A DNA stretch of 43,230 nt, from contig JACZUI010000018.1 of assembly GCA_022573225.1 (NCBI GenBank), positions 1-43,230 of the forward strand. The letters are read 5' to 3'. Source of the DNA: Acidobacteriota bacterium. Its GTDB lineage: Bacteria > Actinomycetota > Acidimicrobiia > Spongiisociales > ZC4RG35. This document shows, one piece after another, positions 8,214 through 15,509 of this stretch (position 1 is the first letter of the stretch; every line of letters starts with the position of its first letter). Both the position numbers and the translations under genes were made by a program. The notes beneath the pieces were generated by a model, which worked only from the letters and a program-made list of their open reading frames with translations, was not told where the DNA came from and made no database searches.

Positions 8214-8617
8214 TCGACCGGGTAGGCCCCGCCCTCCTCGGGGATTTCGTAATTCTCATCGTGTCGGATGAGGGCCTCGTCGGCGACGAAGGTGTCGCCG
8301 AACCAGGCGCCTACGAGCAGCACCGGGACGTTCTCATCAAACAAGGATGGCGCCGTATTGGTCAGGAGCACGGGAACGGTGGCTCCGCCGTCGGTGACCT
8401 CGAACGTCATGTCGTCATCGCCCTCGATCAGGGACCCGGAGACGACCAAGCCGGCAAGCCGGAATCGATTGCCATCCGGAAAGTCCGCTCGCTGCTCCAC
8501 TGCCTCGGTGGGGTAGAGGTAGTAGGTCAGGTTTTCACCGAGACCCGTCAAAGTGAGAGCAAGGACCAAACCCACAACACCAACGATCCCAAGGAGGACG
8601 AACCGTCGATGAATCAC
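8210..8617 (-). CDS. ccmE: haem chaperone CcmE
   Basis: 135 residues: an N-terminal membrane anchor (about 7-26) and an OB-fold domain. The haem-binding motif HDENY is intact, with His119 for covalent haem and Tyr123 for axial contact; this is the histidine form, not the cysteine (CxxxY) form known from some archaea and Gram-positives. CcmE accepts haem from CcmC and carries it to CcmF. The start is GTG, two bases after the ccmD stop. Residues 56-112 (LAGLVVSG, VPVLLTNTAP, VPVLLVGAW) match the beta-strand pattern of the family. Confidence 0.95.
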   Translation of the reverse strand: MIHRRFVLLGIVGVVGLVLALTLTGLGENLTYYLYPTEAVEQRADFPDGNRFRLAGLVVSGSLIEGDDDMTFEVTDGGATVPVLLTNTAPSLFDENVPVLLVGAWFGDTFVADEALIRHDENYEIPEEGGAYPVE

Positions 8618-8619
8618 GG

Positions 8620-8724
8620 TCAGCCTTTGGTCCGTCGACGACGCAGGTGAAGGTAGACGGCGTATCCGATGATTGCCGCATAGGAGATCCCAAACGTTCC
8701 GGCGACGACGAGTTGATCAGACAT
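8620..8724 (-). CDS. ccmD: haem exporter subunit CcmD
   Basis: A 34-residue ORF lying exactly in the ccmC-ccmE gap. It starts with ATG, has one membrane helix with a conserved-type Tyr (GISYAAIIGYAVYLHL, about 12-27) and ends in a basic stretch RRRRTKG on the cytoplasmic side, which is the standard CcmD layout. CcmD helps release holo-CcmE from the CcmABC complex. It overlaps ccmC by 8 bp and stops two bases before ccmE. Assignment rests on size, topology and position, since CcmD sequences are poorly conserved. Confidence 0.9.
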   Translation of the reverse strand: MSDQLVVAGTFGISYAAIIGYAVYLHLRRRRTKG

Positions 8725-9427
8725 CCTCGACCTCGCCGAGCCGTGGCGGGCTGATGCCTTCCCCTGCCATGCTCGCAACGGGGGCGGCAGCCTCCTCTAC
8801 GACCGCAATCTCGGTCCGCGCCGCCATAAGGGCCACATAGAGCAGGGTGAACGTGAGCACATTGATGAGCATCGCGATGAGCATCTCCGGTGGCATGGTC
8901 GATCCGTCAGGTCGAATCGATTGGGTCTGATGGAGCGTTCGGAACAGGTTGACCGAGAAATAGACGAGCGGAACCTGAACGAAGGCAATTGTCCCCAGTA
9001 CGGCCGAACGTTGGGCCCTTGCCGGCTGATCAGGAGTTGCCCTGCGTAAGGCCAGGTAGCCGAGGTACACAAAGAACATGACAGCCGTCGTGGCCAGGCG
9101 AGCATCACCCCAGTCCCACGCCCTTCCCCAAACGGCTTGACCCCATACCATCCCTGTGAACAATCCGATGGCAGTGAAAAGCACACCGATCTCGGCGGAC
9201 GCAGAGGCGAGACGGTCCCACCTTGGCTTCTTTCTGATCAGCCAAAGGATCGATCCAAGGGCGGTCACTCCAAAGGCTAGGAAAGCGACCCACAGGGAAG
9301 GAACATGGATGTTGATGATGCGGCTGAACTCTCCCTGAAGTGCATCGGTCGGCGCGGTGAAGGCGAACCAGAGTCCGACAGCCACGGCTGCGCCAGCCAT
9401 GGCGAACAGGACTCTCACGCGGGTCAT
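8717..9427 (-). CDS. ccmC: haem export/ligation protein CcmC
   Basis: 236 residues with about six membrane helices. The WWD-type signature reads WGRAWDWGDARLATT (residues 100-114); the His residues expected to ligand haem are at 41 (INIHVPSLW) and about 166 (RTLHQ). CcmC loads haem onto CcmE together with CcmD. The C-terminal tail (about 205-236) is acidic and longer than in many homologues. It overlaps ccmB by 4 bp (9424-9427) and ccmD by 8 bp. Confidence 0.95.
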   Translation of the reverse strand: MTRVRVLFAMAGAAVAVGLWFAFTAPTDALQGEFSRIINIHVPSLWVAFLAFGVTALGSILWLIRKKPRWDRLASASAEIGVLFTAIGLFTGMVWGQAVWGRAWDWGDARLATTAVMFFVYLGYLALRRATPDQPARAQRSAVLGTIAFVQVPLVYFSVNLFRTLHQTQSIRPDGSTMPPEMLIAMLINVLTFTLLYVALMAARTEIAVVEEAAAPVASMAGEGISPPRLGEVEDV

Positions 9428-10098
9428 CTCGATGCCTCCTCGAGCGGTCTAGCCAATCCCACCCCGGCCACGGCAAGGGCCAGGTCGGTGGCGAGCAACA
9501 GCAGTATCCATGGGAGGATAGTTGCCTCACGAGCTACCGATTCGAGCGTCTGCGAGCCGCCGATGATCAGTGGAATCGCCAGTGGAGCGACTATCAGGGA
9601 GGCCAGCGAGGTCCGGCTCCTCAACCCGGCCGTGACCTCACCGGCCAGTGTCCCCAGCTCGGTCAAACCGATCGCGACCAGCATCGCGCTCAGAAGCGTC
9701 GGGGCGAGCCATCCCTCGGGAAGTCGCGGGCTGTAGAGCACCACCATTGCCACTAATAGGGCGGCGAAGAAGCCGAGGGTGAGGACTGCCCCGGATATCG
9801 TCCTGCCGGTGAACTTTGCGGCTGGGTCGACGCCAAGCAACGCGTATAGGTCTCGTCGCTCTGGTGAATCAGATGCGGTTTGCCTCAGTGCTACCTGCAT
9901 CCCGAACAGAACCCCAAGGGCCCAGAAGACCGCTGGACCGATCCTGGAGATTCCGGAGAGGTCCACACCCAATGCCAGGGGAAAGACCAGAAGGGCGATC
10001 ACCGCGAACGGCACGACAATTCGGGTCACGTCGCCAGTACGCCTCTCCAGGCTCATGTCGACTCTGGCAATCTCCATGGTTTGAGACCAGAAACTCAT
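9424..10098 (-). CDS. ccmB: haem exporter permease CcmB
   Basis: 224 residues with six predicted membrane helices, the usual size for CcmB. Family-like segments include the N-terminal LERRTGDV, the region DLYALLGVDPAAKFTGRT (about 103-120), and FTELGTLAGEVTAG-like residues about 165-178 that resemble the conserved LFLPVLVPVLI-preceding loop only loosely. CcmB forms the membrane part of the CcmAB ABC complex that drives release of holo-CcmE. The start overlaps the ccmA stop by 4 bp. The call depends partly on its position between ccmA and ccmC. Confidence 0.92.
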   Translation of the reverse strand: MSFWSQTMEIARVDMSLERRTGDVTRIVVPFAVIALLVFPLALGVDLSGISRIGPAVFWALGVLFGMQVALRQTASDSPERRDLYALLGVDPAAKFTGRTISGAVLTLGFFAALLVAMVVLYSPRLPEGWLAPTLLSAMLVAIGLTELGTLAGEVTAGLRSRTSLASLIVAPLAIPLIIGGSQTLESVAREATILPWILLLLATDLALAVAGVGLARPLEEASR

Positions 10099-10757
10099 GT
10101 CATCTCCGTGAGGGCGCCCACTGCAAGGCCGAATACGGTCGATGCCTTCTCCATCTGAAGTGGATCGTGAGAGACCACGATGACGGCCCCTCCAGAACCG
10201 ACCGTTCGGTCGACCAGTGCATCGATGAGAGCGTGGGCGTCCGAGTCGAGTCCGGAAATGGCCTCATCTAGAAGGAGAATGCTCGGCTTGGTGATGAGAA
10301 GGCGGGCGACCTCAGTTCGCCGCTTCATCCCGAAGGAGCTGTCGGACGCCTTGCGGTCAGACGAGCCCTCCAACCCAACAGCTCGAAGAGAGTCGGCGAC
10401 TTTGGCGGTTTCATGGCCCGCCAGCCGTACTGCGTGGAGCAGGTTCTCCTCGAGGGTCAACTCGGGAATCGTGGTCGGGATATGAGAGATCAGCCCGATG
10501 CGCCGTCGAATGGTGAATACCTCGCTGGTTCCAAGCCTTGCTCCCAGGACCGTGCCATCGCCGCGGTCGGGGGCGATCAGCGAGGCGATCAGTCGGAGCA
10601 GGGTGGTCTTGCCTGAACCGTTGGCACCGACCACGCCAACGACTTCTCCAGGTGCGACAGAGAAAGTGATATCGCTCAATACCCTGGTGTTTCCCAGGGT
10701 CACCCCGGTTCGGTTGAGAGTCGCTAAAGCGGCCACGGGCGGAGTCTCATGGGCCAC
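10095..10757 (-). CDS. ccmA: haem exporter ATPase CcmA
   Basis: ABC ATPase of 220 residues from the chosen GTG at 10757, which has GAAGG upstream and leaves 10 bp to the preceding gene; a TTG at 10811 is in frame but would overlap the lgt-like gene. Walker A VGANGSGKTTLL (about 43-54) and Walker B SILLLDEAISGLD are intact, with a switch His in IVVSHDP. The signature is degenerate (SFGMKRRTEVARL instead of LSxGQ), a variation to be expected in small CcmA-type ATPases. It energises release of haem-loaded CcmE from CcmCD. Confidence 0.94.
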   Translation of the reverse strand: MAHETPPVAALATLNRTGVTLGNTRVLSDITFSVAPGEVVGVVGANGSGKTTLLRLIASLIAPDRGDGTVLGARLGTSEVFTIRRRIGLISHIPTTIPELTLEENLLHAVRLAGHETAKVADSLRAVGLEGSSDRKASDSSFGMKRRTEVARLLITKPSILLLDEAISGLDSDAHALIDALVDRTVGSGGAVIVVSHDPLQMEKASTVFGLAVGALTEMT

Positions 10758-10767
10758 GGTGAGACCT

Positions 10768-11442
10768 TCAAGTCGTGTGAATTGGGGCGGACCTGACAGC
10801 CCGTCCACCAAGAGTCACCACGACCACGCCGGCTGCGATGCCGGCGATGTACCACGGCTCCAGGCCTCCCTTGATGGTTAGGCGAAGTGGCTCGGTGAGA
10901 AGGAGGACAAGCGAAGCCAACGCGAACCCGGCACCCGTCCTGAGAAGGGTGCGTATCGGGAGCCGAGCGACGATGAAGGCTGCGGCGATCAACCCGAGGG
11001 CGGCATAGATCTCAACCGGGTGTCGGGTGATGGTGCTGGAAGGCAGCGACCAAGCCCATGGCAGATCAGAGGCTGCGCCCAGGCACGTGTTCCGCCACAG
11101 GCACCCGGCATGCCAGCCGGCCAACCCGAGCACCGCAGCGGCAGCAGTAGCGTCCAGAAAGCGGATCTGGCCCTTGACGGCCCAGAGGTAGACACCCAGG
11201 GCGCCGACCGTGGCAGCAGCCGTGTGAACCCCACCTCGTATTACCAAGATATCCCCAGGGTGCGTGAGCGGGTTGGTCCCTTGGAGGGTCATGGCGACCA
11301 ACCTCCCCATGAACAGCCCGGCGGCCGCGGCCCCCACCATTCGGTCGGTTGCGTGATCGGGAAGGCCTTCGGGCCAGAGGCGAGTCCCTCCCCAGGCGAA
11401 AAAGACGCCAGTCAGAGCCGCCCAGAGCAGCGTGAACTCCAT
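10768..11442 (-). CDS. Lgt-like polytopic membrane protein in the ccm operon
   Basis: 224 residues, about seven membrane helices. The pattern follows prolipoprotein diacylglyceryl transferase: GGVHTAAATVGALGVYLW (about 70-87) resembles the GGLxxHGGxxG region, and RHPVEIYAALGLIAAAF resembles the HPTQLYE region. However, the GRxGNFxNGE motif with the catalytic Arg and Asn is replaced by GWHAGCLWRNTCLGAA. It is therefore probably not the cell's main Lgt. It starts directly after the TlpA-like gene and is followed by ccmA, so it is part of the cytochrome c maturation operon. It might modify or anchor the lipoprotein encoded before it, or have a haem- or thiol-related role; neither is shown. Confidence 0.7.
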   Translation of the reverse strand: MEFTLLWAALTGVFFAWGGTRLWPEGLPDHATDRMVGAAAAGLFMGRLVAMTLQGTNPLTHPGDILVIRGGVHTAAATVGALGVYLWAVKGQIRFLDATAAAAVLGLAGWHAGCLWRNTCLGAASDLPWAWSLPSSTITRHPVEIYAALGLIAAAFIVARLPIRTLLRTGAGFALASLVLLLTEPLRLTIKGGLEPWYIAGIAAGVVVVTLGGRAVRSAPIHTT

Positions 11443-11958
11443 TCAGCTCTCAAACCGGAGGAGTTCGTCGATGCCGAGTGCGAGAGCGTGGTCGTCGATC
11501 ACGCCGTTGTGGGTCGACAAGAGCTCCCCGCCGGGAGCGAAGAAGAAGGTGATCGGGGTACCGATCCCGGCGTAATGGTTTGGGATAGCGCGGCCCGAAT
11601 CGAAATAGCTGTCGAACTCCACCCCAAACTCAGCGATGAATTCCTTGGCGTGGGTCTGACTGTCCCGCACGTTGACGCCGATGAACTCGATCTCGCCTCC
11701 ATACTCCAGGTGAGCTGCCGTGAGCAAGGGTGCCTCCGACCGACACGGGATGCACCACGATGCCCATACGTTGACGATGGCCGGGCGTCCGAGCGACTCC
11801 AACTTTGACGCGAACTCTTCGACCGTGACAGTCTCGAGGTCAGGCACGCCGGAGGTGTCCACCTCCGCGCTTGCGCACGCAGACGCGATCAACACCACAA
11901 GGACGATTCGGGCGATGTGCTTGGTCACCTGGCTGATTCTGTCACCGACTCGCAACAA
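11443..11958 (-). CDS. TlpA/ResA-like thioredoxin-fold lipoprotein
   Basis: 171 residues. A signal peptide with lipobox LIASAC (Cys28) is followed by a thioredoxin domain: IVNVWASWCIPCRSEAPLL with active site Cys69-Cys72 and a cis-Pro in GIGTPITFFFAPGG. It should sit on the outer face of the membrane and reduce disulfides. It is the first gene of the ccm operon, so reduction of apocytochrome c or of CcmH is likely. The residue after WC (IPC) differs from CcmG (LEC) in the same operon, suggesting different partners. Its stop abuts the start of the lgt-like gene. Confidence 0.88.
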   Translation of the reverse strand: MLRVGDRISQVTKHIARIVLVVLIASACASAEVDTSGVPDLETVTVEEFASKLESLGRPAIVNVWASWCIPCRSEAPLLTAAHLEYGGEIEFIGVNVRDSQTHAKEFIAEFGVEFDSYFDSGRAIPNHYAGIGTPITFFFAPGGELLSTHNGVIDDHALALGIDELLRFES

Positions 11959-11979
11959 GGCCGGAGTGGGAGCCCCGCG

Positions 11980-13623
11980 TCAGCCTCCTTGGGCCCTCTG
12001 ATTGAGCCGTTTCGGGCGATTAATCGGAAGGGCAAGGAGCCCCGTGGAGTCGATGATTCGTGGAGAGTTCGTCATGAGCCACTTCCACACGAGATCAGCT
12101 TCACTCGCCACTTCCACATTCTGAGGAACCTCGGTGACCTGGTGCGGTTCAGGCGCAACTGGCATCAGTGGAGCGGGCTCACCGGTGCGCCAGGTTGAGA
12201 CCAGACGCCCGTGGTCTATGAGAACCTTGGAGCCGTCGTCTGTCTCAGCCTCCCACCAGCCCAGACCCTGAAGTGCTCCCCAGGTCTGTCGACGTTCGAT
12301 GGCGCGGGCAAGAGCGTCGTGGCGGTCGCGTGTCCATCCAGCTTCCTCGTAACGCCGACCGTCGGCCAGGTCGGACATCTTGGCAACGAGAGGTTCGAGC
12401 AGGAGGCTCGGGTTGATGGTGGCGCCATCGATCAGGCGGTCCACGACCGGCTTGTAGTCGGCCTGAGAAAGCGTCCCATCGCATGGGCATGACGCGACAC
12501 CGAGCTGGGCCGGAGCGCACTTTCCCCCTCGACCTCCCGGTCGAGTCCGACACCTCCTGATCGGGATGCTGTCCCAGAGGGCAGTCATCACCAGATCGGC
12601 CGCGCGCTTGGACCCAAACGGGCCCAGGTAGAGCAGACTGTCGTCTCGGAGAATTCGAACCACCGAGAGCCGTGGAAAGGCCTCTTTGGTCAGCTTGACG
12701 AAGTGGGATGTCTTGGGAGGACGGGAGCGACGGTTGTACCTGGGCCGGTGGGCATGGATCAGCCGAAGCTCGGTGATCTCGGCCTCCAGCGTGGTGCTGC
12801 AAATTTGATGATCGATCGTGTGAAGCTCTCTCATCATGTTGGTGATGGATCGGCGGGGGTCGCCGTAGAAGTACTGTCGCACCCGGGACCTCAAGTTGGT
12901 CGCCTTGCCGACGTAGATCGGCGTGTCATGGCGATCCCGAAAGATATAGATCCCGGGTTTCCGAGGCAGGTGCTCGGTCAGTGCGATCTTCGAATAGTGC
13001 GCCGCTCCGCGGGCACGGGGGAGCAGGAGCAGATCGTCGATGTTGGTCACCCCCAGGGAGCCCGCCCTTTCCAGGAGCGCATGAAGCACATGGGCGGTCG
13101 CTTGCGCATCGGCCAGAGCACGATGGTTGGGGGTCACCGGGCTTCGAAAGTGTGCCGACAGGGTTCGCAGCTTGAGGTTTCGAACATCGGGTCGAACCAG
13201 TCGTCGCGCCAGGGCGGCGGTGTCGACAGTCTGATTCTCGAGCCTTCCATAGCCAAGTCTGATGGCCGCCGCATTGAGGAACGACATGTCGAATCTGACG
13301 TTGTGGCCCACGATGACCGCACCGCCGATGAATTCGAGGAACGAGGGGAGGACCGCCTCGATTCGGGGGGCATCAAGGACCATGGCCTGGGTGATGCCGG
13401 TGAGGATGGTGATCGTCGGGGGAATCGGGGAGCGAGGGTCAACGAGGGTCTGAAATGTTGCGATGAGATCGCCGCCCTTGTGTTTGACGGCACCGATCTC
13501 CGTGATCTCGCAATCGGCGGCCGAACCGCCGGTGGTCTCCAGGTCGAGCACGCAGAAAGTGACATCGATGAGACGAGTGGAAAGGTCGTCGAAGCTGGGC
13601 TGGAGGGCAACGGTCATGCCCAC
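11980..13623 (-). CDS. DEDD exonuclease fused to GIY-YIG nuclease (UvrC/Cho-like)
   Basis: 547 residues. Residues 20-190 are a DnaQ-like 3'-5' exonuclease: VLDLETTG with Asp27 and Glu29, GHNVRFDMSFLN, and NHRALADAQAT. About 224-310 are a GIY-YIG domain like the N-terminus of UvrC and Cho (GIYIFRDR, PIYVGKATNLRSRVRQYF). About 310-430 resemble the following UvrC region, with ADGRRYEEAGWTRDR recalling the UVR motif; there is no UvrC C-terminal endonuclease. Such fusions are known in actinobacteria. The GTG start at 13623 has GAGG nine bases upstream, and a perfect LexA box overlaps that site, so it is very likely an SOS gene. An ATG at 13617 is an alternative start. Role inferred: incision and resection at DNA damage. 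Confidence 0.9.
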   Translation of the reverse strand: MGMTVALQPSFDDLSTRLIDVTFCVLDLETTGGSAADCEITEIGAVKHKGGDLIATFQTLVDPRSPIPPTITILTGITQAMVLDAPRIEAVLPSFLEFIGGAVIVGHNVRFDMSFLNAAAIRLGYGRLENQTVDTAALARRLVRPDVRNLKLRTLSAHFRSPVTPNHRALADAQATAHVLHALLERAGSLGVTNIDDLLLLPRARGAAHYSKIALTEHLPRKPGIYIFRDRHDTPIYVGKATNLRSRVRQYFYGDPRRSITNMMRELHTIDHQICSTTLEAEITELRLIHAHRPRYNRRSRPPKTSHFVKLTKEAFPRLSVVRILRDDSLLYLGPFGSKRAADLVMTALWDSIPIRRCRTRPGGRGGKCAPAQLGVASCPCDGTLSQADYKPVVDRLIDGATINPSLLLEPLVAKMSDLADGRRYEEAGWTRDRHDALARAIERRQTWGALQGLGWWEAETDDGSKVLIDHGRLVSTWRTGEPAPLMPVAPEPHQVTEVPQNVEVASEADLVWKWLMTNSPRIIDSTGLLALPINRPKRLNQRAQGG

Positions 13624-13634
13624 GACAAGCTACC

Positions 13635-13650
13635 TCGAACATATGTTCGA
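13635..13650 (-). promoter_or_regulatory. LexA (SOS) box
   Basis: TCGAACATATGTTCGA is a perfect 16-bp palindrome matching the Gram-positive LexA consensus CGAAC-N4-GTTCG. It ends 11 bp before the GTG of the exonuclease/GIY-YIG gene and overlaps its Shine-Dalgarno region, so bound LexA would block transcription. It lies 62 bp from the stop of the trmH-type gene, which is read away from it in the same direction. Confidence 0.9.
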
Positions 13651-13712
13651 TGTCAAGAACAGCCTTCCCAACGCACCGCGAGCCGTATCTGACTCGATCA
13701 GCAGCCAGTCGG

Positions 13713-14480
13713 TCACTTGGATCGCTGGCGGACGGCTTCGTAGGCGAGAATCGCCATGGATGCCGAAGTGTTCAGCGAATCGACTGCGCCCAACATGGGA
13801 ATTCGGATCAACCGGTCTGCGGCGGCCTCGGCGGCATCGGATAAACCGACGTTCTCGTTACCAACCATGAAGGCCACCCGACCGGTGAGATCCACGCCCC
13901 ACGGGAGAGTCTCGGCATGGGGGGATGCGGCCAGCACCGAGATTCCGGATGACTGGAGCCATTGCAAGGTCTCATCGAGGGCGGCGTCAGCGAAAGGAAC
14001 CGTGAAGATCGCTCCCGTTGAGGCCCTTACGACATTGGGGTTGAACGGATCGACTCTCGAGTCGACGGCGATGACGGCGTCAGCTCCCGCGGCGTCCGCG
14101 GTCCTCAGGATGGCCCCCAGGTTGCCCGGTTTCTCCAGACCCTCAGCCACCAGGATCAAGGGGTCAGAGCCGAGAGCGATCCGGTCGAGTGACGTGTCCC
14201 ACTGGTCGATTATCCCGATCACGGTGTCCGGCCTTGTCTGATAGGAGGCTTTGGCCATCGCTTCCGCTGAGCAGAAAAAAACCTGGCTGCCCGGAAAATC
14301 CACTGCGTCACCGCTCGGCAGGTAGACCTCCCTTGGCGACAAGCCGGCGTTGACGGCCCGCTCCAGCTCACGACGCCCCTCGACCACGAGTACGCCTTCG
14401 TTGTCGCGATGCCTCCGTTGTCGCAGCCTCACCAGCCGCTTGATGCGGTCGTTGGTCGGCGATGTGATATCAGCGGCCAT
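13713..14480 (-). CDS. TrmH/SpoU-family RNA 2'-O-methyltransferase
   Basis: 255 residues. An N-terminal substrate-binding region (about 1-100: SPTNDRIKRLVRLRQRRHRDNEGVLVVEGRREL) is followed by a SPOUT domain with its three motifs: NLGAILRTADAAGADAVI (about 118-135), MVGNENVGLS (about 210-219) and VDSLNTSASMAILAYEA (about 232-248). These bind S-adenosylmethionine in the trefoil knot. The nearest types are RlmB and TsnR-like 23S rRNA methyltransferases; the exact nucleotide cannot be told from sequence. It is transcribed divergently from the DUF2007 gene, with 36 bp between starts. Confidence 0.9.
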   Translation of the reverse strand: MAADITSPTNDRIKRLVRLRQRRHRDNEGVLVVEGRRELERAVNAGLSPREVYLPSGDAVDFPGSQVFFCSAEAMAKASYQTRPDTVIGIIDQWDTSLDRIALGSDPLILVAEGLEKPGNLGAILRTADAAGADAVIAVDSRVDPFNPNVVRASTGAIFTVPFADAALDETLQWLQSSGISVLAASPHAETLPWGVDLTGRVAFMVGNENVGLSDAAEAAADRLIRIPMLGAVDSLNTSASMAILAYEAVRQRSK

Positions 14481-14516
14481 GTCGCCAGTATCGCGCTCAG
14501 GTCTTAGGCTCCCAGC

Positions 14517-14738
14517 GTGGAACTCGTTCGCGTTGGCACCTACCGATCGGTAACCGAGGCCGAGCTAGTGCGCGCTCGCCTCGAGGCCAACGGAATCGAC
14601 TCGGTCGTACAGGCAGATACCGGGTCGGGGGCGGTGCCGATGTTTGCTGCATCGGAGGGCATTCGAGTCCTTGTCAGGGACGAAGACCTGGCGGAGGCGT
14701 ACGAGGCCCTGGAGAGGATGCTGCCTGCGGGCGACTAG
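14517..14738 (+). CDS. DUF2007-type small protein
   Basis: 73 residues from a GTG start. The sequence follows the DUF2007 (putative signal-transducing) pattern: ELVRVGTYRSVTEAELVRARLEANGIDS, a short turn, then GIRVLVRDEDLAEAYEALE. The fold is a small alpha/beta domain that recalls PII-type regulators, but the biochemical role is unknown. The stop TAG lies in the left arm of the inverted repeat that bounds the following intergenic element. Confidence 0.85.
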   Translation: MELVRVGTYRSVTEAELVRARLEANGIDSVVQADTGSGAVPMFAASEGIRVLVRDEDLAEAYEALERMLPAGD

Positions 14739-14899
14739 TGCCCCGACCAGCAACGCTCGCCGCGTTCAGGGCGTCCAGTGACGCCCCTGGCTGTGTCCTC
14801 GCCCTCGACGAACGGCCAGTGCGCCTTCGTCCTGCGTCCTTGCCAGAGACGCCCCTGCCTCGCCCTCAACATCGCCAACGTCACCGGACAGGGCACTAG
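14735..14899. repeat. structured intergenic element with terminal inverted repeats
   Basis: The region between the convergent stops of the DUF2007 and nitroreductase genes is framed by CTAGTGCCC (14735-14743) and its reverse complement GGGCACTAG (14891-14899). Each arm contains one gene's stop codon. Inside, three hairpins can form: GGGCGT/ACGCCC (14769-14786, extended past a bulge), GACGAA-c-GGC/GCC-TTCGTC (14807-14831) and GCGTC/GACGC (14834-14852). The first two have CAGTG in the loop. No ORF is convincing. It could be a long bidirectional terminator or a copy of a small non-coding repeat. Confidence 0.55.
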
Positions 14900-15489
14900 C
14901 TCCACTCATTGAGGTGGATCACCTTGGATCTCGGCTTCTTTCCCCGGGTCAGACTTCCCGACTGGCGATCGGGAGCGGGATATCCGATGGTGACGACGCC
15001 GATAGGGTGATGGTGTTTGGGGATGCCCAGCAGTGACGCCAGTTCGGGCATCTTGTGCACGCCGAGGAAACCCGCGGCGAGACCCTCGTCCACTGCGGCA
15101 AGGAGCACCGCCATCATCGAAGCGCCGGCATCGATCCACCAGTAGGGGACCGGCCACTCGATGGCGTTCCCGTCGGGGTCGAGTTTGTCCGGTTCGTCGT
15201 ACCGGTCGCGATAAACCTTCTCGCTGACGGAAATCACAAGATGAGCCGGCGCCCGCGATATCCACGGGTCGAATCCCGCAGCTACGTACTCGGCCTCGTC
15301 GCCAAGTTCGGCAATTGCCAGTCTCTTCGATTCGTCAACGACCACAACTACCGCCACACCCTGGGAGTTGCCGGCAGAGGGGGCCCGCAGAGCGGCGTCG
15401 GCGATCCGATCGAGAATCTCGGGAGACACAGGGTCCGACAGGTAGTTCCGAACCATCCTTCTCCTGGCGAGTGCTTCCTTGAATTCCAT
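14896..15489 (-). CDS. nitroreductase-family flavoprotein
   Basis: 197 residues from ATG 15489; the frame stays open further upstream, but homology starts with MEFKEALARRRMVRNY. FMN-binding elements RRRMVRNYL (9-17) and RAPSAGNSQG (35-44) are typical, as is the later AGFLGVHKMPELASLLGIPKHHHPIGVVTIGYPA. Family members use NAD(P)H and FMN to reduce nitro compounds, quinones or other acceptors; the substrate here is unknown. An inverted repeat lies just before the start (15494-15509) and little leader is available, so the mRNA may be leaderless. It is divergent from the USP-CBS gene and ends inside a structured intergenic element. Confidence 0.88.
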   Translation of the reverse strand: MEFKEALARRRMVRNYLSDPVSPEILDRIADAALRAPSAGNSQGVAVVVVVDESKRLAIAELGDEAEYVAAGFDPWISRAPAHLVISVSEKVYRDRYDEPDKLDPDGNAIEWPVPYWWIDAGASMMAVLLAAVDEGLAAGFLGVHKMPELASLLGIPKHHHPIGVVTIGYPAPDRQSGSLTRGKKPRSKVIHLNEWS

Positions 15490-15493
15490 GGTG

Positions 15494-15509
15494 ACAATGA
15501 TGACATTGT
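15494..15509. promoter_or_regulatory. inverted repeat, possible operator
   Basis: ACAATG and CATTGT separated by ATGA, 4 bp upstream of the nitroreductase ATG in the 128-bp divergent region shared with the USP-CBS gene. Size and placement suit a dimeric repressor site. No regulator gene is adjacent. Confidence 0.4.

Noticed and set aside
10757-10811. Longer N-terminus of CcmA from TTG 10811
   Set aside because: It would overlap the preceding gene by 44 bp and adds residues unlike CcmA; GTG 10757 has a Shine-Dalgarno sequence and fits the family length.
11443-11958. Second candidate Sec site in the TlpA-like or CcmG proteins
   Set aside because: Both have intact WCxxC motifs and no internal TGA.
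12703-13692. 329-codon open frame antisense to the exonuclease/GIY-YIG gene
   Set aside because: Shadow of a well-supported gene; no recognisable domain.
14773-14792. 15-base match CGCCCCTGGCTGTGT shared with about 22606-22620
   Set aside because: One or two 15-base matches are expected by chance in 43 kb on two strands; the second copy lies in coding sequence and the flanks differ.
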